NCBI GenBank assembly: GCA_040384325.1
Contig: JAZKJL010000002.1
Span: forward strand, 350,621-414,620
Direction: 5' to 3'
DNA length: 64,000 nucleotides
DNA from: JACMLX01 sp040384325
GTDB lineage: Bacteria > Gemmatimonadota > Gemmatimonadetes > Gemmatimonadales > Gemmatimonadaceae
Below, in pieces: positions 42,658 to 50,161 of this stretch. The notes under the pieces are model-generated. The model made no database searches. It was given only the letters and a program-made list of their open reading frames with translations, and had not been told where the DNA came from. Within the stretch, counting starts at the first letter, position 1, and every line of letters begins with the position of its first letter. The position numbers and the translations under genes were made by a program.

Positions 42658-44087
42658 GTAATGGCACCCCGGGCCTCTCGCTGTTCGTGATCTTCGGGGC
42701 CTCCGGCGATCTCTCACGACGCAAGATCCTGCCCGCGCTCTACCAACTGCACGCCGCCGGCAGCACCAGCGCCGGTTGCGTGATCCTCGGGCTCTCGCGG
42801 AAGCCGGACTTCGACGACGCCACCTTCCGCGCCATCGGCAACGGCGCAGTTCCCGACAGCGTGGCGCCGGCCGCCGACGTGAAGGCGTGGACGAAGAAGT
42901 ACTTCGTCGGCCAGTCGATCGGCGACGGCACGCCGGCGGACTACACCGCGCTCCGTGATCGCATCGAGGCACTGCAGGAGAAGTTCGGCGAGTTCGCGGT
43001 GCGCGTGTTCTACGTGGCGCTGCCGCCGGAAAGCTTTCCCGCCGCGATCACCGGGCTGGGCACCGCCGGACTGCAGGAACCGGCGGCCAGCACCCGCCTC
43101 GTGATCGAGAAGCCGTTCGGGCACGACCTCGCGTCGTCACGTGCGCTGAGCGACGTGGTGCATCGGTTCTTCGTCGAGGACCAGGTCTACCGCATCGACC
43201 ACTATCTCGGCAAGGAGACGGTGCAGAACATGATGGTGTTCCGCTTCGCGAACGCGATGTTCGAGAACCTCTGGAATCGGAACCACATCGAGAGCGTGCA
43301 GATCACGGTCTCGGAGGACCTGGGAGTGGAGGGTCGGGCGGAGTACTACGAACACGCCGGGGCGCTGCGCGACATGGTGCAGAGTCACCTCACGCAGCTG
43401 CTGGCGCTGGTGGCGATGGAGGTGCCGGGCTCGATGGATGCGAGCGCGATCCGCGCCGAGAAGATCAAGGCGCTGCGGGCGATCGCGCCGATCTCGCCGT
43501 CGGATGCGGTGCTGGGGCAGTATTACGCCGGCGAGATCGAGGGGAAGGACGTGCCCGGATATCGCGAGGAGCCTGGTGTGGCGTCGAACTCGCGCACCGA
43601 GACCTTCGCCGCGATCCGGCTGCACATCGAGAACTGGCGCTGGCAGGGCGTGCCGTTCTACCTGCGCACCGGCAAGCGGCTCGACAAGCGCACCACCGAG
43701 ATCGAGGTGAAGTTTCGGCGGGCACCGGTGTGGATGTTCCGCTCGATGCACCAGGAGGAGCTGCACCGCAACACGCTGCTGCTCACGCTGCAACCGAACG
43801 AAGGCTTCAGCCTGTACTTCGACGTCAAGGCACCCGGTGAGCCGTTTCGCGTGCAGCGCCTGCCACTGCACTTCGATTATTCGGAGGCCTTCCACACGAT
43901 TCCGGAAGCGTACCAGACGCTGTTGCTCGACGTGCTGCGTGGCGACCAGACGCTGTTCGTGCACGCGGAGGAAGTGGAGGTGGCATGGACGCTCTTCACG
44001 CCACTGCTGGACGGCGCGGTGGGTGTGCTGCCGTATCCGGCCGGAAGCACCGGCCCGCACGAAGCCGCGAAGCTGTCGTCGCGATGA
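42654..44087 (+). CDS. zwf: Glucose-6-phosphate 1-dehydrogenase
   Basis: First enzyme of the oxidative pentose phosphate pathway. The start LFVIFGASGDLSRRKILPALYQL contains the GASGDL-x-x-RK cofactor motif. The substrate-binding RIDHYLGKETVQNM carries the catalytic region, followed by ESVQITVSEDLGVEGRAEYYE and DMVQSHLTQLLALVAMEVP, FYLRTGKRL near the second NADP-type region, and VAWTLFTPLLDG near the end. GTG 42654 overlaps the gnd stop. 477 aa, normal. The stop overlaps pgl by ATGA, so all three genes are coupled. Confidence 0.98.
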
Positions 44088-44797
44088 ACGTCCCGCGTGG
44101 TGCACCGCGTGAGGTGCTGGTGGTGGAAGCGACGGCCTTTGCATCGACGACGGCGGCGCTGCTCGGTGACGCGATCCGCAGCGCGGTGGAGGCCCGTGGC
44201 CGCTGCCGCATCGTGCTGGCCGGAGGGCGCACACCGGCGGCGGTGTATCGCGTGCTGGCAGCGGATGCGACGATGCCGTGGGCGCAGGTGGTGGCGTTCA
44301 TCGGCGACGAACGCTGCGTGCCGCCGGACCATGCGGAGAGCAACTATCGCATGATCGCCGAGACGTTGTTGCACGTGGTGCCGATCCCGGGCGACCAGGT
44401 GTTCCGGCTGCGTGGGGAACTGGGTGCCGACGCGGCGGCGGCGGAGTATGACGTGATGCTCGACGCACTGGCCGGCGCGCCGAAGTTCGACATCGTGCTG
44501 TCGGGCGTGGGCGCCGACGGTCACACCGCGTCGCTCTTTCCCGGCGATCCGCGCGTGGACAACGCGGCGGGGTGGGCGATGGCCGCGGTGGCGCCGGCGC
44601 CGTTCGCGATCAGCGAGCGGGTGGGCCTGACGTTGCGGGCGCTGAACGACACCAGGCTGCAACTGGTGCTGTGCACGTCGGACGACAAGAAGCCGGTGCG
44701 GCGGCGTATCCTGGGCGGCGAGGCGGATGCGATGGCGCTGCCGGCCGCGCTGCTGTCAGGTGTGGACCGCACCGTCTGGATCATCGATCCCGACTGA
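44084..44797 (+). CDS. pgl: 6-phosphogluconolactonase
   Basis: Hydrolyses 6-phosphogluconolactone between the zwf and gnd steps. DevB/Pgl motifs: IVLAGGRTPAAVYRVL, WAQVVAFIGDERCVPPDHAESNYRM (ends WAQVVAF and ESNYRM), the conserved GVGADGHTASLFPG and VGLTLRALNDTRLQLVL. ATG 44084 overlaps the zwf stop. 237 aa. Convergent with the DUF2891 gene after only nine bases, without visible terminator. Confidence 0.95.
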   Translation: MNVPRGAPREVLVVEATAFASTTAALLGDAIRSAVEARGRCRIVLAGGRTPAAVYRVLAADATMPWAQVVAFIGDERCVPPDHAESNYRMIAETLLHVVPIPGDQVFRLRGELGADAAAAEYDVMLDALAGAPKFDIVLSGVGADGHTASLFPGDPRVDNAAGWAMAAVAPAPFAISERVGLTLRALNDTRLQLVLCTSDDKKPVRRRILGGEADAMALPAALLSGVDRTVWIIDPD

Positions 44798-44806
44798 CGG
44801 CCACCG

Positions 44807-45817
44807 TCACTCGTCGAGCGCGAGCAGGGCGAAGGTGGCCAGCCAGTGTTCGCCCATGTAATCGCCTGCGACGTGGGCCAGGCTGGCATCGAGATGCCGG
44901 GTGACGGCGTCCAGCGCCATCGCGTGGCGCGCGTCGCGCACATCCATGGTGCCGGCAAGGTGTCGCCAGCACCATGCGCGGCTGAGATTCAATCCATCGA
45001 GGTGGGCGATCTTGCCATCGGTGCGATCGCTGACGGTGGCGGGTGTGAAGAGTGCCGCCGGCAGACCGGCCGCCATGCCGGGAAGAAATCGCAGCAGCCA
45101 CGGTGCGAAATCCTCTGCGGGCATCACGCGTCGCAGGCATTCCGCTTCCATCAGCGCCGACGACAGGAACTCGTCGCCGCCGGGTTCCCACGCCTGACAG
45201 TCGACGTCGTTGCCGTACCAGCGCACTGCCGCTTCCCGCAGCGCAGTCGCCAGTGGCGCATGCCCGGTGCGCTCGGCGTACGCGAGGCTGAGCCTGATGG
45301 CGAAGGCGGTGTTGAAGTGCGTGCCGACGCGGATGGGATAGGTGGAGCGGGGCAGGAACGCCAGCCAGCGCGACGTGATGGCATCGGCCAGCGGCTGCAT
45401 CGCGGCGGCCCAGCGCCGACCGTCGTCGCTGTCGTGCTGCAGCAACTCGGCGCTGAGCATCAGCGCCCACGCCCAGCCGTACGGTCGCTCGAAGGTCGCG
45501 CGCTGCGGTGGCTCGAGGTAGGCCACCTCGGCGGCGACATTGGCCGGCGTGAGATGGGCATCGAGCAGTTGGCGAATCGCCCCCGCTTGCGGCAGCGCCG
45601 GCATGCGGCGCAGCAGCCGCGCCAGCAGCCAGTGGCCATGCACCGACGAGTGCCAGTCGTAGCTGCCGTAGAACACCGGGTGCAACTCACGCGGCGACCG
45701 CAGGTCGTGCGCGCCGGTCAGCACGTGTTCGAGCTTGTTCGGGTACTCGCGCGTGACGTGCGACAGCGCCAGCGACGCGAACTTCCCGGCAATGGCAGGA
45801 GTGAGCACCGGCAGCAT
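44807..45817 (-). CDS. DUF2891 family protein at the end of the 5-oxoproline operon
   Basis: A 336-aa soluble, mostly helical protein. The family opening HPVFYGSYDWHSSVHGHWLLARLL is clear, followed by repeated (alpha/alpha) segments such as ERPYGWAWALMLSAELLQ and WEPGGDEFLSSALMEAE, resembling the alpha-6/alpha-6 barrel of glycosidases, epimerases or lyases. Conserved D-W-H and H-G-H residues could form an active site. It starts three bases after the DUF979 stop, so it is the last gene of the six-gene minus-strand pxp operon. Family function not established; the operon position suggests a link to gamma-glutamyl or 5-oxoproline compounds. Confidence 0.82.
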   Translation of the reverse strand: MLPVLTPAIAGKFASLALSHVTREYPNKLEHVLTGAHDLRSPRELHPVFYGSYDWHSSVHGHWLLARLLRRMPALPQAGAIRQLLDAHLTPANVAAEVAYLEPPQRATFERPYGWAWALMLSAELLQHDSDDGRRWAAAMQPLADAITSRWLAFLPRSTYPIRVGTHFNTAFAIRLSLAYAERTGHAPLATALREAAVRWYGNDVDCQAWEPGGDEFLSSALMEAECLRRVMPAEDFAPWLLRFLPGMAAGLPAALFTPATVSDRTDGKIAHLDGLNLSRAWCWRHLAGTMDVRDARHAMALDAVTRHLDASLAHVAGDYMGEHWLATFALLALDE

Positions 45818-45820
45818 CGG

Positions 45821-46777
45821 TCAGCGGGGAAAGGCGAGCGTGTACATCAGCACCGTGTTCACGGCCAGCAGCATCAGCGCGGTCGGCACCTGGACGCGGA
45901 TGACGGCGTAGCGGTCCGGCAGTTCCAGCAGCGCGACTGGCACGATGTTGAAGTTGGCGGCCATCGGAGTCATGAGCGTGCCGCAGAAGCCTGAGAGCAT
46001 GCCGATGGCGGAGATGATGGTCGGGTCGCCGTGCAACCCGTTGATGAGCAGCGGAATGGCGATGCCGAGCGTCATGACGGGAAAGGCGGCGAAGGCGTTG
46101 CCCATCAGCATGGTGAGCAGCGCCATGCCAATCGTATACGCACTCACTGACAGCAGCGGCGCACCACCGGGGATCCAGCTGGCGGCGAGCGTCGACACCA
46201 CCTTGCCCACACCGGCAGCGGCGAACACGGCACCCAGCGCGGCCAGCAGCTGCGGCAACATCGCCGCCCAGCCCACCGAATCCAGCAAGCGTCGCGCCTC
46301 ACCGAGCGGCGCGCGCAATGGCGGCCGCAGCATCACCATGCCGATGGCCAGCGACACCAGCGTGGCGACGCCGAGCGACACCAGCGTGACCTGCTTCGGT
46401 TCCACCAGCGGCAGGCCGCCGATCGTGATCTTCCCGATGGTGGCGTTGGCCAGCAGCGTCAGCGCGGGCACGGCGAGCGCCGGGAGGAAGAGCCGATTGC
46501 CCCACCGCCTGGCGCTGGCGAGGCGCTCGGCGAGCGTCGTGCTGTCGCCGGTGCCGGCCTTCACGCCGCGCAGCGTGGCCACCGCCACCATCGCCAGGAT
46601 CAACACGCCGTTGGCGAGATCGGAAAGCCAGGTGCCGACCAGGAACGACACCGTCCACAGTCCCCAGAACAGCGAATTGCCGATGCGATTCGGGTGCGTG
46701 CGATCGCGGAAGTTGATCACGGCGGCGGCTCCGGTGAGGATGCCCATCAGCCGGTACAGAAACTCGAGCGTGATCAC
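45821..46777 (-). CDS. DUF979 family membrane protein, putative 5-oxoproline transporter subunit
   Basis: A 318-aa polytopic membrane protein with about nine to ten helices. DUF979 family features: the start LEFLYRLMGILTGAAAVINFRDRTHPNRIGNSLFWG (ends LEFLYRLMG and GNSLFWG), GMALLTMLMGNAFAAFPVMT, and GFCGTLMTPMAANFNIVPVALLEL. DUF979 proteins always occur beside DUF969 and commonly with pxpABC; they are regarded as two halves of a permease for 5-oxoproline. ATG 46777 overlaps the DUF969 stop (ATGA). Confidence 0.88.
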   Translation of the reverse strand: MITLEFLYRLMGILTGAAAVINFRDRTHPNRIGNSLFWGLWTVSFLVGTWLSDLANGVLILAMVAVATLRGVKAGTGDSTTLAERLASARRWGNRLFLPALAVPALTLLANATIGKITIGGLPLVEPKQVTLVSLGVATLVSLAIGMVMLRPPLRAPLGEARRLLDSVGWAAMLPQLLAALGAVFAAAGVGKVVSTLAASWIPGGAPLLSVSAYTIGMALLTMLMGNAFAAFPVMTLGIAIPLLINGLHGDPTIISAIGMLSGFCGTLMTPMAANFNIVPVALLELPDRYAVIRVQVPTALMLLAVNTVLMYTLAFPR

Positions 46778-47439
46778 GCCGTGCCGCGTCGCAGGCGACG
46801 ATCGAGCAGCAGGAGCCGTGCGCCGTGGAGCACGAAGGCAGCGATGGCGGTGGGGATGGCCCAGACCGCGAGCTCGGTGGGCAGCACACGGATGCCCGCC
46901 TGTTCGAGCACGCCCTTGATCAGCAGGATGGAACCGATGGCGATGAAGATGTCCTCGCCGAAGAAGACGCCGATGTTGTCCACCGCGGCGGCGTGGGCGC
47001 GGATCTGGTGTCGGGTGGCGTCGTCGAGATTGGGCACGTCCCGTTCCGCGGCGCCCTCGGCCATCGGTGCGATGAGCGGGCGCACCATCTGCGGATGTCC
47101 GCCGAGCGAGACCAACCCGAGCGCGGCGGTGGCCTGCCGCAACGCGAGATAGGCCAGCAGCACACGGCCGGTGGTGGCGGCCTGCATGCGCATCACCACG
47201 TCACGGGCGCGCTCGCGCAACCCGGCGCGTTCCAGCAACCCGATCACAGGCAGCACCAGCCAGACGATGGGCACGTAGCGGCTCTCGGTGAAGGCGTGGC
47301 CAAGTGTGGACAGCGTGGTGACGAACCCCAGTCCGCCGGCGAGGCCGGTGACGAGGCCCGCGCAGGTCACCACCAGCAGCGGATTGAGCCGCAGTGCGAA
47401 GCCAACGACGACGACCAGCAACCCGCTGAGGACGAGCAT
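46774..47439 (-). CDS. DUF969 family membrane protein, putative 5-oxoproline transporter subunit
   Basis: A 221-aa membrane protein with about five to six helices and the DUF969 features GFALRLNPLLVVTCAGLVTGL, TLGHAFTESRYVPIVWLVLPVIGLLE (ends TLGHAF and IGLLER), LGGHPQMVRPLIAPMAEGAAE and AAAVDNIGVFFGEDIFIAIG. The Asn-Pro and Asp-Asn motifs may line the substrate path. It starts six bases after pxpA stops. Together with DUF979 it forms the likely uptake system feeding PxpABC. Confidence 0.88.
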   Translation of the reverse strand: MLVLSGLLVVVVGFALRLNPLLVVTCAGLVTGLAGGLGFVTTLSTLGHAFTESRYVPIVWLVLPVIGLLERAGLRERARDVVMRMQAATTGRVLLAYLALRQATAALGLVSLGGHPQMVRPLIAPMAEGAAERDVPNLDDATRHQIRAHAAAVDNIGVFFGEDIFIAIGSILLIKGVLEQAGIRVLPTELAVWAIPTAIAAFVLHGARLLLLDRRLRRGTA

Positions 47440-47445
47440 GTGGGA

Positions 47446-48225
47446 TCAGGAGGGAAGTGAACGGGCGCCGAACGGCTGCAGCGCGACGCCCGCTTCCTGC
47501 AGCCCGGTGCGAATGCCCTGTGCCACGAGGGCGGCGGTCGGCGTGTCGCCGTGGATGCAGATCGTCTGCGCATTCAGCGGCACGGTCGTGCCATCGAGCG
47601 TGATGACCTCGTGGCGCATTACCATGCGCACTGCGCGCGCCACGGCGTGATCGACGCTGGCCACCATCGCCTCGGGGTGGCTGCGCGGCACCAGCGTGCC
47701 GTCGGCGACGTAATGCCGGTCGGCGAAGACTTCACTGGCGGCAACGAGGCGGTGGGTGGCTGCCGCACGGATCAGCGCACTGCCGGAGAGCCCGACCAGC
47801 ACCAGCGACTCGTCCACGTCGGACACCGCGCGGGCGATGGCGTCGGCCAGGTCCTCGCGCACCGCCGCCATGTTGTAGAGCGCACCATGCGGCTTCACGT
47901 GCTGCAGTCGGAGCCCGCCGGCGGCCATCGCGATGCCCTGCAGCGCACCGACCTGGTAGGTGACCATGTCGTACACCTCCTGCACCGACACGGCCATCTC
48001 GCGCCGGCCGAAGCCGATGAGGTCGGGCAATCCCGGGTGCGCGCCGACCGCCACGTCGTGCATTGCGGCCAGCATCACGGTGCGGCGCATCACCGACGGA
48101 TCGCCGCCGTGGAAGCCGCAGGCGACGTTGATCGAGGTCACGAACGGCAGCACCGCGGCATCGTTGCCGATGACGAAGGCGCCGTGGCTCTCGCCCATGT
48201 CGCAGTTCAGGTCAACTCGCGCCAT
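47446..48225 (-). CDS. pxpA: 5-oxoprolinase subunit PxpA (LamB/YcsF)
   Basis: Catalytic partner of PxpBC in ATP-dependent ring opening of 5-oxoproline to glutamate. Diagnostic sequence: VDLNCDMGESHGAF, ITSINVACGFHGGDP-type segment (VTSINVACGFHGGDP), GAHPGLPDLIGFGRREM, LQHVKPHGALYNMAA, EVFADRHYVADGTLVPRS and ICIHGDTPTA. Metal- or substrate-binding Asp/His residues in these motifs are all kept. ATG 48225 lies inside the end of pxpC (14-base overlap). 259 aa. Confidence 0.96.
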   Translation of the reverse strand: MARVDLNCDMGESHGAFVIGNDAAVLPFVTSINVACGFHGGDPSVMRRTVMLAAMHDVAVGAHPGLPDLIGFGRREMAVSVQEVYDMVTYQVGALQGIAMAAGGLRLQHVKPHGALYNMAAVREDLADAIARAVSDVDESLVLVGLSGSALIRAAATHRLVAASEVFADRHYVADGTLVPRSHPEAMVASVDHAVARAVRMVMRHEVITLDGTTVPLNAQTICIHGDTPTAALVAQGIRTGLQEAGVALQPFGARSLPS

Positions 48226-49216
48226 CGGTGCCGGTCGAGAAACGCAGCGCCACGGCACGCTGCGCAGTGGCGAGGTCGCGCTCGACGTGGCGCCAGCGCT
48301 GCTGCGCCTCGTCGAGCGTGGTGAGTGCGAACTGCACGCTGTCGCCTGGGCGGAGCTGTGCCAGCAGCGGCAGGTCGGCCGAGATCACGTCGCCGAGCCG
48401 CGGATAGCCACCGGTGGTCTGGCGATCGGCCATCAGCACGATCGGCGCACCGCCGGGCGGCAGCTGGATGGTGCCGGCGGTCACTCCGGACGAAAGCATT
48501 TCGCGGGGATGCAGGAGGCTGAGCGCATGACCGGCAAGCCGGTAGCCCATGCGATCGGAGTCGGGAGCGATGCGAAAGCTGTCACCGAGCAGCAGCGTGC
48601 GCGATGCGGCATCCAGCTCCGCGAGTTCGGGACCGGCAATGACCTGCACGCGCGGCGTCGCGGAATACGCCGGCACGAGGCCCGGGCCCGCACCCCACGA
48701 GGCGAAGGTGTGGCGGGTGGCGACGAGGTGCGCGACGATGCGGTGAGCGAGCGGCGACGGCGTCCCAACCGGCAGCACGTCGTCGCGGCGCAGTGCACGA
48801 CCGTGCCAGCCGCCGAAGCCTGCGCGCATCGAGGTCCCGCGCGCGCCGAGCACGATCGGCACGTCGATGCCACCCGCGATGGCGATGGTGGTACGGCAGC
48901 CGGCGTGCACCGCCAGCAGCGCCCCACGCTCCACGCGGAATGGGCGCCACGGCACCACCGGCGTGCCATCCAGCGAGGCGGTGATGTCACGGCCGGTGAG
49001 CGCGACCAGCGCCGGCGTCGCGAACTGCAGCGCCACGCCACCCAGCGCGCATTCCAGTGCGGCCGCGTGCAGGTCGTTCCCCACCAGGATGTTCGCGATG
49101 CGATGTGCCTGCATGTCCATCGCGCCACCGACCGGCACACCGGCGTGCTGCCAGTCGAGCCGACCGAGATCCTGCACCGTGGTCTGGATGCCGGCCTGGC
49201 GCACGGTGATCGTCAT
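48212..49216 (-). CDS. pxpC: 5-oxoprolinase subunit PxpC (KipA-type)
   Basis: Subunit of the PxpABC 5-oxoprolinase, often mislabelled as a biotin-dependent carboxyltransferase. Characteristic sequence: VRQAGIQTTVQDLGRLDWQHAGVPVGGAMD (ends VRQAGIQTTVQD and GVPVGGAMD), HRIANILVGNDLHAAALE, GG-x-DVP segment GGIDVPIVLGARGT, DRMGYRLAG and MADRQTTGGYPRLGDVI. No biotin site. The start overlaps the pxpB stop (ATGA). 334 aa. Confidence 0.95.
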   Translation of the reverse strand: MTITVRQAGIQTTVQDLGRLDWQHAGVPVGGAMDMQAHRIANILVGNDLHAAALECALGGVALQFATPALVALTGRDITASLDGTPVVPWRPFRVERGALLAVHAGCRTTIAIAGGIDVPIVLGARGTSMRAGFGGWHGRALRRDDVLPVGTPSPLAHRIVAHLVATRHTFASWGAGPGLVPAYSATPRVQVIAGPELAELDAASRTLLLGDSFRIAPDSDRMGYRLAGHALSLLHPREMLSSGVTAGTIQLPPGGAPIVLMADRQTTGGYPRLGDVISADLPLLAQLRPGDSVQFALTTLDEAQQRWRHVERDLATAQRAVALRFSTGTDGAS

Positions 49217-49938
49217 CCCTGCTCCAGCATCGCGCGCAGCGCGGCGGGCGAGATGGCCGTGAACTGCACGCGATCACCGGCCTGCAACAGGGCGGGACGC
49301 GCCCGCGTCGGTGCGAACAGTGCGCGAGGCGTGCGGCCGATGATGTGCCAGCCTCCGGGCGATGTGTACGGGTAGACGCCGGTGCTGCTGCCGCCGATGC
49401 CCACGCTGCCGGCCGGCACGGCGGTGCGCGGCGTGGCGCGTCGCGGTGTGTGCAGGTCGGGTGCGAGGCCGTCGAGATACGGGAAGCCGGGGAGGAAGCC
49501 GATCATCGCCACCGTGTACAGCCCGGCGGTGTGCGCCGCCACGATGGCCTCGGCGGAGGTGAGATGCGCGGCGGCGACGTCGTCGAGATCCGGACCGTAT
49601 TCGCCGCCGTAACAGACCGGGATCACCACCGGCTCAGCCGTCACCGCGTCGGAGATCACCAGCGTGTCGAGCGCCTCGGCGAGGAAGTCGCGGAGGGCGC
49701 CGAATGCAACGCGCCTGGGGTCGTAGTGCAGCGTGACCGACTCGATGGCCGGCACCACCGCGGTGATGCCGGTGGGCGCATCGGCGTGCACGCGTGCGGT
49801 GAGGCACCGCACGAGCGTGCGCGTCGGGACGCTGCCGTCGCCGGTGACGGCGATGGTGAGCGCGCGATCGCCAAGGGGGATGATGCTGCGCTGCCACACT
49901 GTCGGGGCAACATGCACAGGGCGTGGACCGGGCGCCAT
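49213..49938 (-). CDS. pxpB: 5-oxoprolinase subunit PxpB (KipI-type)
   Basis: Partner of PxpC. Begins near PLGDRALTIAVTGD and contains ADAPTGITAVVPAIESVTLHYDP, PVCYGGEYGPDLDDVAA, IGFLPGFPYLDGLAPDLHTPRRATPRTAVPAGSVGIGGSSTGVYP (in pieces: FLPGFPYL, TPRTAVPAGSVGIGG), the GGWHIIGRTP end motif and a final domain edge. All are classic KipI/PxpB signatures. The start may be ATG 49938 or ATG 49956 (six more residues), with no clear ribosome-binding site for either. First gene of a six-gene minus-strand operon, divergent from the propionyl-CoA synthase gene. Confidence 0.94.
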   Translation of the reverse strand: MAPGPRPVHVAPTVWQRSIIPLGDRALTIAVTGDGSVPTRTLVRCLTARVHADAPTGITAVVPAIESVTLHYDPRRVAFGALRDFLAEALDTLVISDAVTAEPVVIPVCYGGEYGPDLDDVAAAHLTSAEAIVAAHTAGLYTVAMIGFLPGFPYLDGLAPDLHTPRRATPRTAVPAGSVGIGGSSTGVYPYTSPGGWHIIGRTPRALFAPTRARPALLQAGDRVQFTAISPAALRAMLEQG

Positions 49939-50006
49939 CGGCGCGGTGGAACACATCGTGCGAGGAACGGCGACGTCGGTGGGCGGGCGTTGCGCGGCAG
50001 GCGGTG

Positions 50007-50018
50007 GTAACCGGTTAC
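50007..50018. promoter_or_regulatory. Perfect 12-bp palindrome in the pxpB/pcs divergent region (candidate operator)
   Basis: GTAACCGGTTAC is a perfect palindrome centred 53 bp upstream of pxpB and 150 bp upstream of pcs. The form resembles operators of LacI-type repressors (AACCGGTT core). A GGACG-TTTT-CGTCC inverted repeat follows at 50041-50054. Regulator and targets are unknown; either or both operons could be controlled. Confidence 0.45.
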
Positions 50019-50161
50019 GGCTCTCGTGTAACGGTGTCACGGACGTTTTCGTCCTTGCCAGTGCCGCATGCCCCCGGCTTCCTTTCGGCGACCGCGGCGG
50101 GGTAGCCGGCGCGGTCGTTCGAGTGTTGTGCACTTTCCCGCCACCGCCCGGAGTAGCCGGC

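Noticed and set aside
48212..49938. Two proteins that could be named biotin-dependent carboxyltransferase (allophanate hydrolase-like)
   Set aside because: No biotin-binding motif, and the pair sits directly with pxpA in the order expected of 5-oxoprolinase PxpABC. They are therefore not counted as the missing acyl-CoA carboxylase of the 3-hydroxypropionate pathway.
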